Below, piece by piece: positions 7,917 to 15,557 of a DNA stretch of 28,637 nt. Below the pieces are notes generated by a model. The model did not search any database, had not been told where the DNA came from, and worked only from the letters and a program-made list of their open reading frames with translations. This DNA is from Clostridia bacterium (lineage in GTDB: Bacteria > Bacillota_A > Clostridia > Christensenellales > Aristaeellaceae). The translations under genes and the position numbers were made by a program. Position 1 is the stretch's first letter. Every line of letters begins with the position of its first letter. The stretch is from NCBI GenBank assembly GCA_017525805.1, contig JAFXSH010000120.1:1-28637 (forward strand), in the 5' to 3' direction.

Positions 7917-7945
7917 TTGTGCGCAGGGGCGATCTTTGCTATAAT
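7917..7945 (+). promoter_or_regulatory. Promoter of the metallophosphatase-argH pair
   Basis: TTGTGC (7917-7922) and a perfect TATAAT (7940-7945) with a 17-bp spacer lie 48 bp before the start codon. Confidence 0.75.
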
Positions 7946-7992
7946 GTCACCGTGCCGCGTGCGGTTCATTCCGGTTGAAAAGGAGCCAGGCC

Positions 7993-9117
7993 ATGATCAC
8001 CACCCTCCAGCGCGTTTCCTTTCCCGACGGGCGGCGCATCCTGATGATCAGCGATATCCACGCCCACGCGGATGGGCTGCGGGCCATCCTGGATCAGGCA
8101 GGATTTTCCAGAAATGATATTCTGGTGATCGTGGGAGACCTGATCGAAAAGGGCCCGCAAAGCCTGAAAACCCTGCGGCTTACGATGGACCTGTGCCGGG
8201 AATACACCGTATATCCGGTCATGGGCAACGTGGACCTATGGCGGCTGGAATACATAGAAGCAACGGACCCGGAAAAGTGGAAGGAGTGGGTATCTTCCTC
8301 CATCCGGTGTAAAAACTGGTGGGGCGGCAGCCTGCTGCACGAAATGTGCGCGGAGCTTGGCGTGGAACTAACGCCGGACATGGATATCGTGCCCCTGATT
8401 CCGGTGATTCGGGAACGGTTCAAGCCGGAAGTGGATTTCATCGCCCGCATGCCCACCATCTTGGAAACCCAGCGGATGATTTTCGTTCACGGCGGCATCC
8501 CCCATGAACGGCTGGACGAGCTCAAGGGCGCCGACGCCTTTCCCCTTCTGAAATTCGATGATTTCTACAACGCCGGGCTAAGCTTCCAAAAGTACGTAGT
8601 AGCGGGCCACACTCCCGCCGTGCTGTACAGCAAAACCTATCCGGACTACCGGCCCGTGATCGATCGGCAGCGGAGGATCATATCCCTGGACGGGGCCTGC
8701 GGGGTGAAGTACGAAGGCCAATTGAACCTGCTGGCTATTCCCGATTGGACCAGCGATGATTTTACCCTGTACACCTGGGATCATCTGCCCTTGATCACCG
8801 CCCTGGACGCCCAAAAGTCCTCCGATCCCGCAAAGGCGCGGTATATCCGCTGGAACGATCACGCGATCACGCTGCTGCATAAGGGCGAGGAATTGTCCCA
8901 GGTGCTGTACCACGGTCAGCCCATGGACGTGCCCACCCAGTTTATTTTCAATCACAACGGCGTGCTCAGCTGCACCGACACCACCGATTACGTGGTGGAA
9001 TCCCGGCCCGGGGATCAAATGTATTTAGCCCTTCGGCTCAGCGACCGGTGCTGGGTCAAGAAAAACAGCGTTTCCGGCTGGTATTTTGGCCGGTATCTAT
9101 TGAATGAGGTGAAATGA
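7993..9117 (+). CDS. Calcineurin-like metallophosphoesterase
   Basis: Binuclear-metal phosphoesterase of 374 aa. All family signatures are visible: SDIHAH (20-25), GDLIEKGP (48-55), GNVD (78-81), the HGG in FVHGGIPHER, and AGHTP near residue 200. The order and the GD-x-x-x-KGP form resemble Ser/Thr phosphatase or diadenosine-tetraphosphatase-like members. About 150 residues follow the catalytic core, including a possible small SH3-like beta domain near the end; I cannot assign them. ATG 7993 follows AAAGGAG (7978-7984) at 8 bases; a TTG at 7975 would put that site inside the gene. argH starts three bases after the stop, so the two are co-transcribed, though no functional link is obvious. Confidence 0.9.
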   Translation: MITTLQRVSFPDGRRILMISDIHAHADGLRAILDQAGFSRNDILVIVGDLIEKGPQSLKTLRLTMDLCREYTVYPVMGNVDLWRLEYIEATDPEKWKEWVSSSIRCKNWWGGSLLHEMCAELGVELTPDMDIVPLIPVIRERFKPEVDFIARMPTILETQRMIFVHGGIPHERLDELKGADAFPLLKFDDFYNAGLSFQKYVVAGHTPAVLYSKTYPDYRPVIDRQRRIISLDGACGVKYEGQLNLLAIPDWTSDDFTLYTWDHLPLITALDAQKSSDPAKARYIRWNDHAITLLHKGEELSQVLYHGQPMDVPTQFIFNHNGVLSCTDTTDYVVESRPGDQMYLALRLSDRCWVKKNSVSGWYFGRYLLNEVK

Positions 9118-9120
9118 TTT

Positions 9121-10506
9121 ATGAAGCTTTGGGGCGGACGGTTCCAGAAGGAAACCAACCAGATGGTGGACGATTTTCATTCTTCCATTTCCTTTGACAA
9201 GCGGCTTTTTGCCCAGGATATCAAGGGCAGCATGGCCCACGCCAAGATGCTGTGCCGCCAGGGCATTATCAGCGAAGCGGACGAAGCGGCTATTCAGGAA
9301 GGATTAAAGGGCATTTTAGCCGATATGAAGGCTGGCAAGGTGGCTTTTCCGCCCGAAAGCGAAGACATCCACATGCTGGTGGAGCAGATTTTGACGGAGC
9401 GGATCGGCGAGGCGGGCAAGCGACTGCATACGGGCCGCAGCCGCAACGATCAGGTAGCCACCGACATGCACCTGTACGCCAAGGACACCTGCGACGATAC
9501 CTTGGGCATGCTTTCCGATCTGGAAGAAGTGCTGCTGGATCTTGCGGAAAAGCACGCCGGGGACGTAATGCCGGGCTACACCCATTTGCAGCGGGCCCAG
9601 CCCGTTACCTTGGGCCATCATCTGATGGCCTACTTTGAAATGTTCCGCCGGGATATGATCCGAGTACAGAACGCCAAAGAAGCCGCAAATTGCTGCCCCC
9701 TGGGCTGCGGCGCGCTGGCGGGCACCACCTATCCCCTGGACCGGGAATTTACAGCGTCGGAATTAGGCTTTGACCGCGTGTATCAGAACAGCTTGGACGG
9801 GGTGAGCGACCGGGATTTCCTGCTGGATTATCTGGCCGCCGCCTCCGTGGGCATGATGCACCTTTCCCGCTTCTGCGAAGAACTGGTGCTGTGGAGCAGC
9901 CTGGAATTCGGTTTCCTGACCCTGGATGACGGGTTTGCCACTGGTTCCTCCATGATGCCGCAGAAAAAGAACCCCGACGTGGCGGAGCTGATCCGGGGCA
10001 AAACGGGCCGGGTCTACGGCGATCTGACTGCCCTGCTCACCGTGATGAAGGGCCTGCCCCTTGCCTACAATAAGGACATGCAGGAGGACAAGGAAAACTA
10101 TTTCGACGCCCGGGACACCTGGCTCAAGTGCCTGCACGTGTTCACCGAAATGCTGCGCACGGCCACCTTCCGCTTAAAGAACATGCACGACAGCGCCAGC
10201 GCGGGCTTTGCCAACGCCACCGACTGCGCCGATTATCTGGTGAAGCGCGGCGTGCCCTTCCGGGACGCTCACGCCGTGGCCGGGCATCTGGTGGCCCATT
10301 GCCTGGACAAGGGCTGCGCCCTGGACGACCTGCCCCTGGACGAACTGCGCGCCTTCTCCCCTGCCTTTGACCAGGACGTTTATGAAGCCATTTCCCTTGG
10401 ATCCTGCGTGGCTGCCCGGAACCTCACCGGCGGTCCCGCGCCGGAACGGGTGCTTTCCGCCGTGAAGGCGGGCCGGGAATGGCTGGCAGACCAAAATAAC
10501 CGCTGA
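9121..10506 (+). CDS. argH: Argininosuccinate lyase
   Basis: Cytosolic enzyme that splits argininosuccinate into arginine and fumarate, the last step of arginine biosynthesis. The 461-aa length is standard. The start MKLWGGRF, the TGRSRNDQ segment (104-111), PGYTHLQRAQP (151-161, with the catalytic His) and the superfamily signature GSSMMPQKKNPD (275-286, mobile loop with the catalytic Ser) are all intact. Translation starts at ATG 9121 with GAGGTG about 10 bases upstream, three bases after the phosphatase gene. argG is not next to it, so the arginine genes of this organism are dispersed. A strong hairpin terminator follows. Confidence 0.98.
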   Translation: MKLWGGRFQKETNQMVDDFHSSISFDKRLFAQDIKGSMAHAKMLCRQGIISEADEAAIQEGLKGILADMKAGKVAFPPESEDIHMLVEQILTERIGEAGKRLHTGRSRNDQVATDMHLYAKDTCDDTLGMLSDLEEVLLDLAEKHAGDVMPGYTHLQRAQPVTLGHHLMAYFEMFRRDMIRVQNAKEAANCCPLGCGALAGTTYPLDREFTASELGFDRVYQNSLDGVSDRDFLLDYLAAASVGMMHLSRFCEELVLWSSLEFGFLTLDDGFATGSSMMPQKKNPDVAELIRGKTGRVYGDLTALLTVMKGLPLAYNKDMQEDKENYFDARDTWLKCLHVFTEMLRTATFRLKNMHDSASAGFANATDCADYLVKRGVPFRDAHAVAGHLVAHCLDKGCALDDLPLDELRAFSPAFDQDVYEAISLGSCVAARNLTGGPAPERVLSAVKAGREWLADQNNR

Positions 10507-10515
10507 AAATAACGC

Positions 10516-10541
10516 AGCCCCGGCGCGATGCCGGGGCTTTT
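10516..10541. terminator. Terminator between convergent argH and sugar isomerase genes
   Basis: AGCCCCGGC and GCCGGGGCT form a perfect 9-bp stem around GCGAT, followed by TTT. The gene on the other strand ends 21 bp away, so it may act in both directions. Confidence 0.85.
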
Positions 10542-10561
10542 GCCTGTCATCATTGAAACTG

Positions 10562-11386
10562 TCAGCGCGTTTTCACGCCTACATCATACAGGGTATCGAT
10601 GCTTTCCTTTGCCTGCTCCATGGGCGAACGATTGTACCAATCGTCCTGCTCCACAATCAGCCATTCCGCGCCCGCGTCAATCGCCGCTTCCGTCACAGCC
10701 TTCATATCCTGGCAGCCGTGGCCCAGGGGGCGGTATTCAAAGGCCACACCCTCGTCCGCTCGCGCGGTCTGGCCGATAAGGGCATAGGGGGTGCCGCCGC
10801 CCTTCTTGCCCACAAAGTCCTTCATATGCACCAGGGGCGCCCGGCCCGCGTATTTGCGCACATATTCCGCCGGATCGACCCCCGCGTACTTCACCCAGCA
10901 CACGTCGATTTCCGTTTTCAGCAGCTCCGGTTCCACCGCCTCAAACAGGAAATCCAGCCCATACATGCCGGATACGTCCACGAACTCAAAATCATGGTTG
11001 TGATACAGCAATTGAATGCCCGCTTCTTTGCACAGGCGGCCCCAGCGGTTCATCTTCCGCAGGGTTTCGGCAAAGCGCGGCGCCCCGGGGCGTTGCTCCC
11101 GATCCAGGGACGGAATGGCGATGTATTTGCACCCGATGGCCTGGTGAAAGGCCAGCAGACCGAAAACATCCCGTTCAAATTCGCTGGCGGGCACGTGGTT
11201 GGACACGGCCTGCAAACCCGTTTCAGTTAAAATGGCTTTGATTTCTTCCGCGCTGTGGCCGTAAAAGCCCGCGAACTCCACGCCGTCATAGCCCATGGCT
11301 TTCAGGGCATGGCAAACCGCTCTCAGGTCCTTCTGCGCTTCCTCCCGGGCAGAGTACATCTGATATCCCACCGGCAGCTTCTTCAT
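10562..11386 (-). CDS. Sugar phosphate isomerase/epimerase (xylose-isomerase-like TIM barrel)
   Basis: A 274-aa member of the AP-endonuclease-2/xylose-isomerase TIM-barrel family, whose members isomerise or epimerise sugars. Characteristic pieces are PVGYQMYSAREEAQKDL at the start, GYDGVEFAGFYG (strand 2), LLYHNHDFEF (metal-ligand His region), EIDVCWVKYAGVDP and HMKDF. The start is the ATG at 11386, which has GGAGGA just upstream; an in-frame extension to 11446 lacks a ribosome site and overlaps the promoter. It is transcribed divergently from the esterase pair, with which it may share a sugar catabolic role along with the oxidoreductase at 13.2-14.2 kb. The exact substrate cannot be told. 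Confidence 0.92.
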   Translation of the reverse strand: MKKLPVGYQMYSAREEAQKDLRAVCHALKAMGYDGVEFAGFYGHSAEEIKAILTETGLQAVSNHVPASEFERDVFGLLAFHQAIGCKYIAIPSLDREQRPGAPRFAETLRKMNRWGRLCKEAGIQLLYHNHDFEFVDVSGMYGLDFLFEAVEPELLKTEIDVCWVKYAGVDPAEYVRKYAGRAPLVHMKDFVGKKGGGTPYALIGQTARADEGVAFEYRPLGHGCQDMKAVTEAAIDAGAEWLIVEQDDWYNRSPMEQAKESIDTLYDVGVKTR

Positions 11387-11437
11387 GCGTTGATCCTCCG
11401 TTTTTCCGCGGCCTTGGCCGCTTTTTTCTTTACCAAG

Positions 11438-11466
11438 ATTATACACCTTCTCCCCCGTTTTGTCAT
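11438..11466 (-). promoter_or_regulatory. Promoter of the sugar isomerase gene (minus strand)
   Basis: On the minus strand ATGACA (11466-11461) and TATAAT (11443-11438) are separated by 17 bp. The start codon is about 50 bp downstream. Confidence 0.7.
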
Positions 11467-11480
11467 GAAAAATTTCACTG

Positions 11481-11508
11481 TTGCGGCAGGGAAGCCGCGG
11501 TGCTATAA
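11481..11508 (+). promoter_or_regulatory. Promoter of the esterase pair (plus strand)
   Basis: TTGCGG (11481-11486) and TATAAT (11503-11508) are spaced by 16 bp, 38 bp before the first esterase start. It lies back-to-back with the divergent isomerase promoter, only 14 bp apart. Confidence 0.65.
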
Positions 11509-11545
11509 TGGGAAAAAACGCAAGCTGAAAAGGAGGCGATGACCG

Positions 11546-12337
11546 ATGGCGTTATTGGAGCTGACGGCCCATTCCCAAACGCTGGAAAGGGAAGTGGATT
11601 TCCTGGTAATCCTGCCGGAAGGCGCCAGCGGGCTGATCGGCATGGAAACCAAGGAAAGCGCCCGCTGCAAGACCCTGTACCTGCTCCACGGCATGAGCGA
11701 CGATCACACCATATGGCTTCGGCGCACCAGCATCGAGCGCTACGCCAGCGAAAAAGGGCTGGCGGTAGTGATGCCCGCCGCTGACCTGAGCTTTTATTCC
11801 AATATGGTGAAGGGCGACCGCTATTGGGATTTTATTTCCAGTGAGCTGCCCGCCCTGTGCCGGTCCCTGTTCCCTCAAATGAGCGCCCGGCGGGAGGATA
11901 CCTTCGTGGCCGGGCTGTCCATGGGCGGCTACGGCGCGCTGAAATGCGGGCTGCGGGCGGCGGACACCTTTTCCTACGCGGCGGGGCTTTCCTCCTGCGC
12001 CGATATCGTCAGGCTTGCCAGGGGCGGAAATTTAGCCAGGAAGGAATTCTGGCGGGATATCTTCGGCGACCTGCGCAAGCTGCCCGGTTCCTTTGACGAT
12101 CTTTTCGCGGCGGCGAAGGACCTGGCCAAGGCGGGCAGGCCGGACGTACATTTCTATATGTGGTGCGGCACAGAGGACGGGCTGTATGCCGATAACGTAA
12201 AACTCAAGGACTACATGCTTTCCCTGGGCTTCAGCCTTACCTATGAAGAATCCGCCGGGACCCACGCCTGGAAATACTGGGATGAAAAGATTCAGACCGT
12301 GCTTTCCTGGCTGCCCTTGGGAAAGGAGGAAAAGTGA
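11546..12337 (+). CDS. Alpha/beta-hydrolase-fold esterase (esterase D/EstA family), first copy
   Basis: Serine esterase of 263 aa, probably cytosolic because no signal peptide is present. LYLLHGMSDDHTIWLRRTSI is the oxyanion region of the esterase D/tributyrin-esterase family, GLSMGGYGALKCGLR carries the nucleophile Ser in GxSMGG, and WCGTEDGLYADN and the C-terminal GTHAWKYWDE supply the Asp and His. ATG 11546 is preceded by AAAAGGAGG at 10 bases. The second, paralogous esterase starts one base after this stop. Relatives hydrolyse short acyl esters or act as S-formylglutathione or feruloyl/acetyl-xylan esterases, so a role in de-esterifying sugars is an inference from the flanking sugar enzymes. 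Confidence 0.92.
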   Translation: MALLELTAHSQTLEREVDFLVILPEGASGLIGMETKESARCKTLYLLHGMSDDHTIWLRRTSIERYASEKGLAVVMPAADLSFYSNMVKGDRYWDFISSELPALCRSLFPQMSARREDTFVAGLSMGGYGALKCGLRAADTFSYAAGLSSCADIVRLARGGNLARKEFWRDIFGDLRKLPGSFDDLFAAAKDLAKAGRPDVHFYMWCGTEDGLYADNVKLKDYMLSLGFSLTYEESAGTHAWKYWDEKIQTVLSWLPLGKEEK

Positions 12338-12338
12338 C

Positions 12339-13115
12339 ATGTCCGCTTTAACGAAAATGCGTCTGTTTTCCCCCGCCTTAGGCATGTGCGTGACGCTTGA
12401 CATCGTTCTGCCCGTGCGCAAGGATCACGCGCCGGGCCATAAACTGCCCGTCCTGTGGCTGCTGCACGGGGCCACCGGCTGCCATTCGGACTGGCTGCGC
12501 CTCACCTCCGTGGTTCGCTACGCCGCGCCCTACGGCCTGGCCCTGGTGATGCCCTCCGCCCACAATTCCAGCTATACCGACATGGCCCACGGCCAAAAAT
12601 TCTATACCTACATCAGCAAAGAGCTGCCCGAAACCCTGCCAAAAATGCTGAACCTGTCCACCCGGCGGGAGGACAATTTCATCGCCGGATTATCCATGGG
12701 CGGAGCGGGCAGCATGATGATCGGGCTGAGCCGCCCGGAACAGTACGCCGCCATCGGCTGCATCAGCGCCGGGGCGGTCAACGCGGAAGGCAGCCTGCGC
12801 ACCGGTCCCCGCTACGCCATCAACTTTGGCAATGGCCCCATAAAAGGCACCTACAAGGACCCGCTGGGCTGCGCGCAGAGCATCCTTTCCAAGGGCCTGC
12901 CCTGCCCCCGGATCTACCACGCCTGCGGGGCTTCGGATTTCCTGCTGCCCAGCGCCCATCGGACGCGGGACTTTTTCCAGGCCATGCCGGGCAATCCCTT
13001 CGATTACACCTATCACGAAGACCCCGGCGCTCATTCCTGGGAATTCTGGGACGTCCACATCCGGGAATTCATCGAATTCCTGAATCTGCCCAAGCCGGAG
13101 GGCGAATACATTTGA
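12339..13115 (+). CDS. Alpha/beta-hydrolase-fold esterase (esterase D/EstA family), second copy
   Basis: 258-aa paralogue of the preceding protein with the same plan: LPVLWLLHGATGCHSDWLRL, nucleophile motif GLSMGGAGSMM, acid region CGASDFLLPSAH and terminal GAHSWEFWDVH with the catalytic His. ATG 12339 begins one base after the previous stop, with AAAGGAGG inside the end of the first gene, so the two are translationally linked. A longer frame beginning at 12243 overlaps the first esterase by 95 bp and is not needed. The copies are clearly diverged and probably differ in substrate. A bidirectional terminator follows. Confidence 0.92.
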   Translation: MSALTKMRLFSPALGMCVTLDIVLPVRKDHAPGHKLPVLWLLHGATGCHSDWLRLTSVVRYAAPYGLALVMPSAHNSSYTDMAHGQKFYTYISKELPETLPKMLNLSTRREDNFIAGLSMGGAGSMMIGLSRPEQYAAIGCISAGAVNAEGSLRTGPRYAINFGNGPIKGTYKDPLGCAQSILSKGLPCPRIYHACGASDFLLPSAHRTRDFFQAMPGNPFDYTYHEDPGAHSWEFWDVHIREFIEFLNLPKPEGEYI

Positions 13116-13128
13116 TCTTTGGTTCAGC

Positions 13129-13163
13129 AATGCCCGCCGGTTCAGCGTGATCCGGCGGGCATT
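13129..13163. terminator. Bidirectional terminator between convergent genes
   Basis: AATGCCCGCCGG and CCGGCGGGCATT form a perfect 12-bp stem around an 11-base loop. The A/T ends give short tracts on both strands; the esterase and oxidoreductase genes converge here. Confidence 0.8.
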
Positions 13164-13167
13164 TCAT

Positions 13168-14223
13168 TCATGGGTGCCAGGGATTTTTTTCGGTTGCGAT
13201 CTCCTGCCAGGGATGATCAGCCGCTTCTTTCGCCAGCAGCCAGAAATAAGCGTCCTCCAGCGCTTCTTCCAAAGGATAGGGGGATTCCCCACCGGCGAGA
13301 TATGCCTCCATATCCAGCAGCATGGAGGCAATGGCAAATTCATCCTGTACCGTGTCCGGCGCTAATTCCGCCGTCCAGTTCCGCCGTTTGTCCCGCAGGG
13401 CCTGGGTATCTAAGCAGGCATACTTTTTAGGCGGTTCGGGCAGCAGGGCGAGCCTTCGCGGATGGTTTTCATCATCCAAGTATAAAAGCTGGGTATCGCT
13501 CCATTCGCCTTTTGCGCCCCGGACAGTCAAATGCCGGGAACGGATAAAGGAACGGTACTGGATGGGACAGAAATCATAAATCGCTTCTTTCCCGGAATCG
13601 AACGAAATATGGATCATATCCCGCTGAACGGCGTTCACCCGTCCGTCCGTTATGGCCCCATACCGGGAATCTGTTTCCACCGCGTCATTGCGAAGGCGCG
13701 TTCCGCGCAGGGAATAGGCTTCGCCGGCGGGGATTTGCAGCGCTTTCCGAAAGAGGCTCGCCGCGTGATAATCATGCACAAGGGAAAGATACATGGAAGA
13801 AACCGGTCCGATCCGGTTTTGACGGATGGCATTCAGTCCCGCCGCTAAAATGGGATAGCGGTGATACTGTTCACAGCAGACGATTTTTGCGCCGCGCTGC
13901 CCCGCTTCCCAAAGCCTGCACAGCTTTTCCATCGTGTCGCCCACCGGCGTTTCCGTAACGACGGGAAAACCGCGCCCGATCCATTCCTCCGCCACGTCCA
14001 CCACATGGGCTCGATCCACCGCGATCACGATAAAATCCGGATGGAAAGCCAGGCAAGCGTCCACGTCGGTAACGGCTTCGACGCCCGTATGGCGTTTCAT
14101 CAGCCCGGCTTTTTCCGATGAGCGGCAAAGATACAGCGCCCGAAACAGGGCAGGATAGGTTTTCGCGATCCTGCCGAAATACTCCGCCCGGTAACCCGAG
14201 CCGACGATGACATAGCTGAGCAT
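13168..14223 (-). CDS. Gfo/Idh/MocA-family oxidoreductase
   Basis: NAD(P)-dependent sugar or cyclitol dehydrogenase-like protein of 351 aa. Residues 1-15 form the Rossmann strand and loop (LSYVIVGSGYRAEYFG, a GxGxxA variant), DFIVIAVDRAHVVDVAEEWI follows, and the C-terminal half contains the family alpha/beta domain with VCCEQYHRYP. The conserved EKP motif reads TETPVG: the lysine that contacts cofactor and substrate in typical members is replaced by threonine, so activity may be altered. ATG 14223 has AAAGGAGG upstream; an extension to 14289 has no such site. It converges on the esterases and lies near a sugar isomerase, consistent with sugar metabolism. Confidence 0.9.
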   Translation of the reverse strand: MLSYVIVGSGYRAEYFGRIAKTYPALFRALYLCRSSEKAGLMKRHTGVEAVTDVDACLAFHPDFIVIAVDRAHVVDVAEEWIGRGFPVVTETPVGDTMEKLCRLWEAGQRGAKIVCCEQYHRYPILAAGLNAIRQNRIGPVSSMYLSLVHDYHAASLFRKALQIPAGEAYSLRGTRLRNDAVETDSRYGAITDGRVNAVQRDMIHISFDSGKEAIYDFCPIQYRSFIRSRHLTVRGAKGEWSDTQLLYLDDENHPRRLALLPEPPKKYACLDTQALRDKRRNWTAELAPDTVQDEFAIASMLLDMEAYLAGGESPYPLEEALEDAYFWLLAKEAADHPWQEIATEKNPWHP

Positions 14224-14268
14224 TTTCACGCCTCCTTTACTTTTTGCAAAATTAGTGGAATCCCCATA

Positions 14269-14299
14269 TTGACTTAGAGTAAGCTTCAAGGGTTATAAT
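14269..14299 (+). promoter_or_regulatory. Likely promoter of the DUF362 gene
   Basis: TTGACT (14269-14274) and TATAAT (14294-14299) match consensus well, but the 19-bp spacer is long. They lie about 100 bp before the start codon, divergent from the oxidoreductase gene. Confidence 0.55.
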
Positions 14300-14396
14300 C
14301 TTTTATATCCTTGAATGTCTCAAAACGTTTCCGGTGCGACGCATGGCAAAAAACAAAAGGTTTGACCCCATTGATAAAGCAGGAGGTAAGAGCAAA

Positions 14397-15524
14397 ATGA
14401 GCAAGGCGAAGGTTTACTTTTCGGATTTCCGCACCCGTTTGGGCGTGAGCCAGGGCGTAAAGCTACAAAGGCTGATCAAAAAAGCGGGAATCGGCGACAT
14501 CGATTTTGACGGCAAATTCGTCGCCATCAAAATGCACTTTGGCGAACTGGGCAATTTCGCCTACCTGCGACCCAATTACGTCAAGGCCGTGGCGGACGTG
14601 ATCAAGGACTTGGGCGGAAAGCCCTTCCTGACGGACTGCAACACCCTGTATCCCGGCAGCCGGAAAAACGCGGTGGATCATCTTTTGAACGCGGAAATCA
14701 ACGGCTTCAACAGCGTCACCACCGGCTGCCACATCATCATCGGCGACGGTCTGCGGGGCACGGACGATATCGAAGTGCCGGTGGTCAACGGCGAATACTG
14801 CAAAACCGCCCTCATTGGCCGGGCCGTCATGGACGCGGACATCCTCATTTCCTTGAGCCACTTTAAGGGCCACGAGGCAACCGGCTTCGGCGGGGCCATC
14901 AAGAACATCGGCATGGGCTGCGGCAGCCGGGCCGGGAAAATGAACCAGCACAACGACGGCACCCCCGAAGTGGATCAGGACGCCTGCCGGGGCTGCGGCC
15001 GCTGCGCCAAGGAATGCGGCAGCGACGCCATTTCCTACGGAGCCGATCATAAGGCCTACATCGATCCCGCTATTTGTAAAGGCTGCGGCCGCTGTATCGG
15101 AGCCTGCGCTTTCGACGCCATCAGCAACATGAACGACAGCGCCGGGGACATGCTCTGCCGCAAAATGGCCGAATACACCCAGGCCGTGTGCTATGGCCGC
15201 CCCTGCTTCCATATCAGCATCATCATGGACGTGTCGCCCAACTGCGACTGCCACGGCGAAAACGACGCGCCCATCCTGCCCAATATCGGCATGCTGGCTT
15301 CCTTTGATCCGGTGGCCCTGGATCAGGCCTGCGTGGACCTGTGCCAGCAAGCAACGCCTTTCCGCAACAGCCAATTGGGGGATAACTTAGCCAAGCCTGA
15401 CTGGCATCATTACCACGACCACTTTAAGGACAGCAATCCCAACGTCCATTGGAAGGAAACCTTAGCCCACGGGGAAAAGATCGGCTTGGGCACGAGGGAC
15501 TACGAACTGATCGTGGTGAAGTAA
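14397..15524 (+). CDS. DUF362-domain protein with two 4Fe-4S clusters
   Basis: A 375-aa protein common in anaerobes. The N-terminal two-thirds is the DUF362 domain (VAIKMHFGELGNFAYLRP, FLTDCNTLYPGSR, LISLSHFKGHEATGFGGAIK). It is interrupted by a bacterial ferredoxin module with two full ligand sets, C197-C200-C203-C207 and C227-C230-C233-C237. The C-terminal part resumes DUF362 with CHGENDAPILPNIGMLASFD. It is probably a cytosolic redox protein; the reaction is unknown. ATG 14397 follows GCAGGAGG; an upstream in-frame ATG at 14334 lacks a ribosome site. The aminopeptidase gene follows after 33 bp and is likely co-transcribed. Confidence 0.93.
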   Translation: MSKAKVYFSDFRTRLGVSQGVKLQRLIKKAGIGDIDFDGKFVAIKMHFGELGNFAYLRPNYVKAVADVIKDLGGKPFLTDCNTLYPGSRKNAVDHLLNAEINGFNSVTTGCHIIIGDGLRGTDDIEVPVVNGEYCKTALIGRAVMDADILISLSHFKGHEATGFGGAIKNIGMGCGSRAGKMNQHNDGTPEVDQDACRGCGRCAKECGSDAISYGADHKAYIDPAICKGCGRCIGACAFDAISNMNDSAGDMLCRKMAEYTQAVCYGRPCFHISIIMDVSPNCDCHGENDAPILPNIGMLASFDPVALDQACVDLCQQATPFRNSQLGDNLAKPDWHHYHDHFKDSNPNVHWKETLAHGEKIGLGTRDYELIVVK

Positions 15525-15557
15525 TCACTGAATAAATTGATTGTGGAGGAAACTACC

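Noticed and set aside
10553..11230. A 225-codon plus-strand frame opposite the sugar isomerase
   Set aside because: Shadow of a GC-rich gene; the minus-strand protein has clear TIM-barrel motifs, promoter and ribosome site.
11409..11428. GCGGCC/GGCCGC hairpin followed by T6 on the plus strand
   Set aside because: It looks like a terminator, but no plus-strand gene ends here; it lies within the 5' leader of the minus-strand isomerase and may be fortuitous or block antisense reading.
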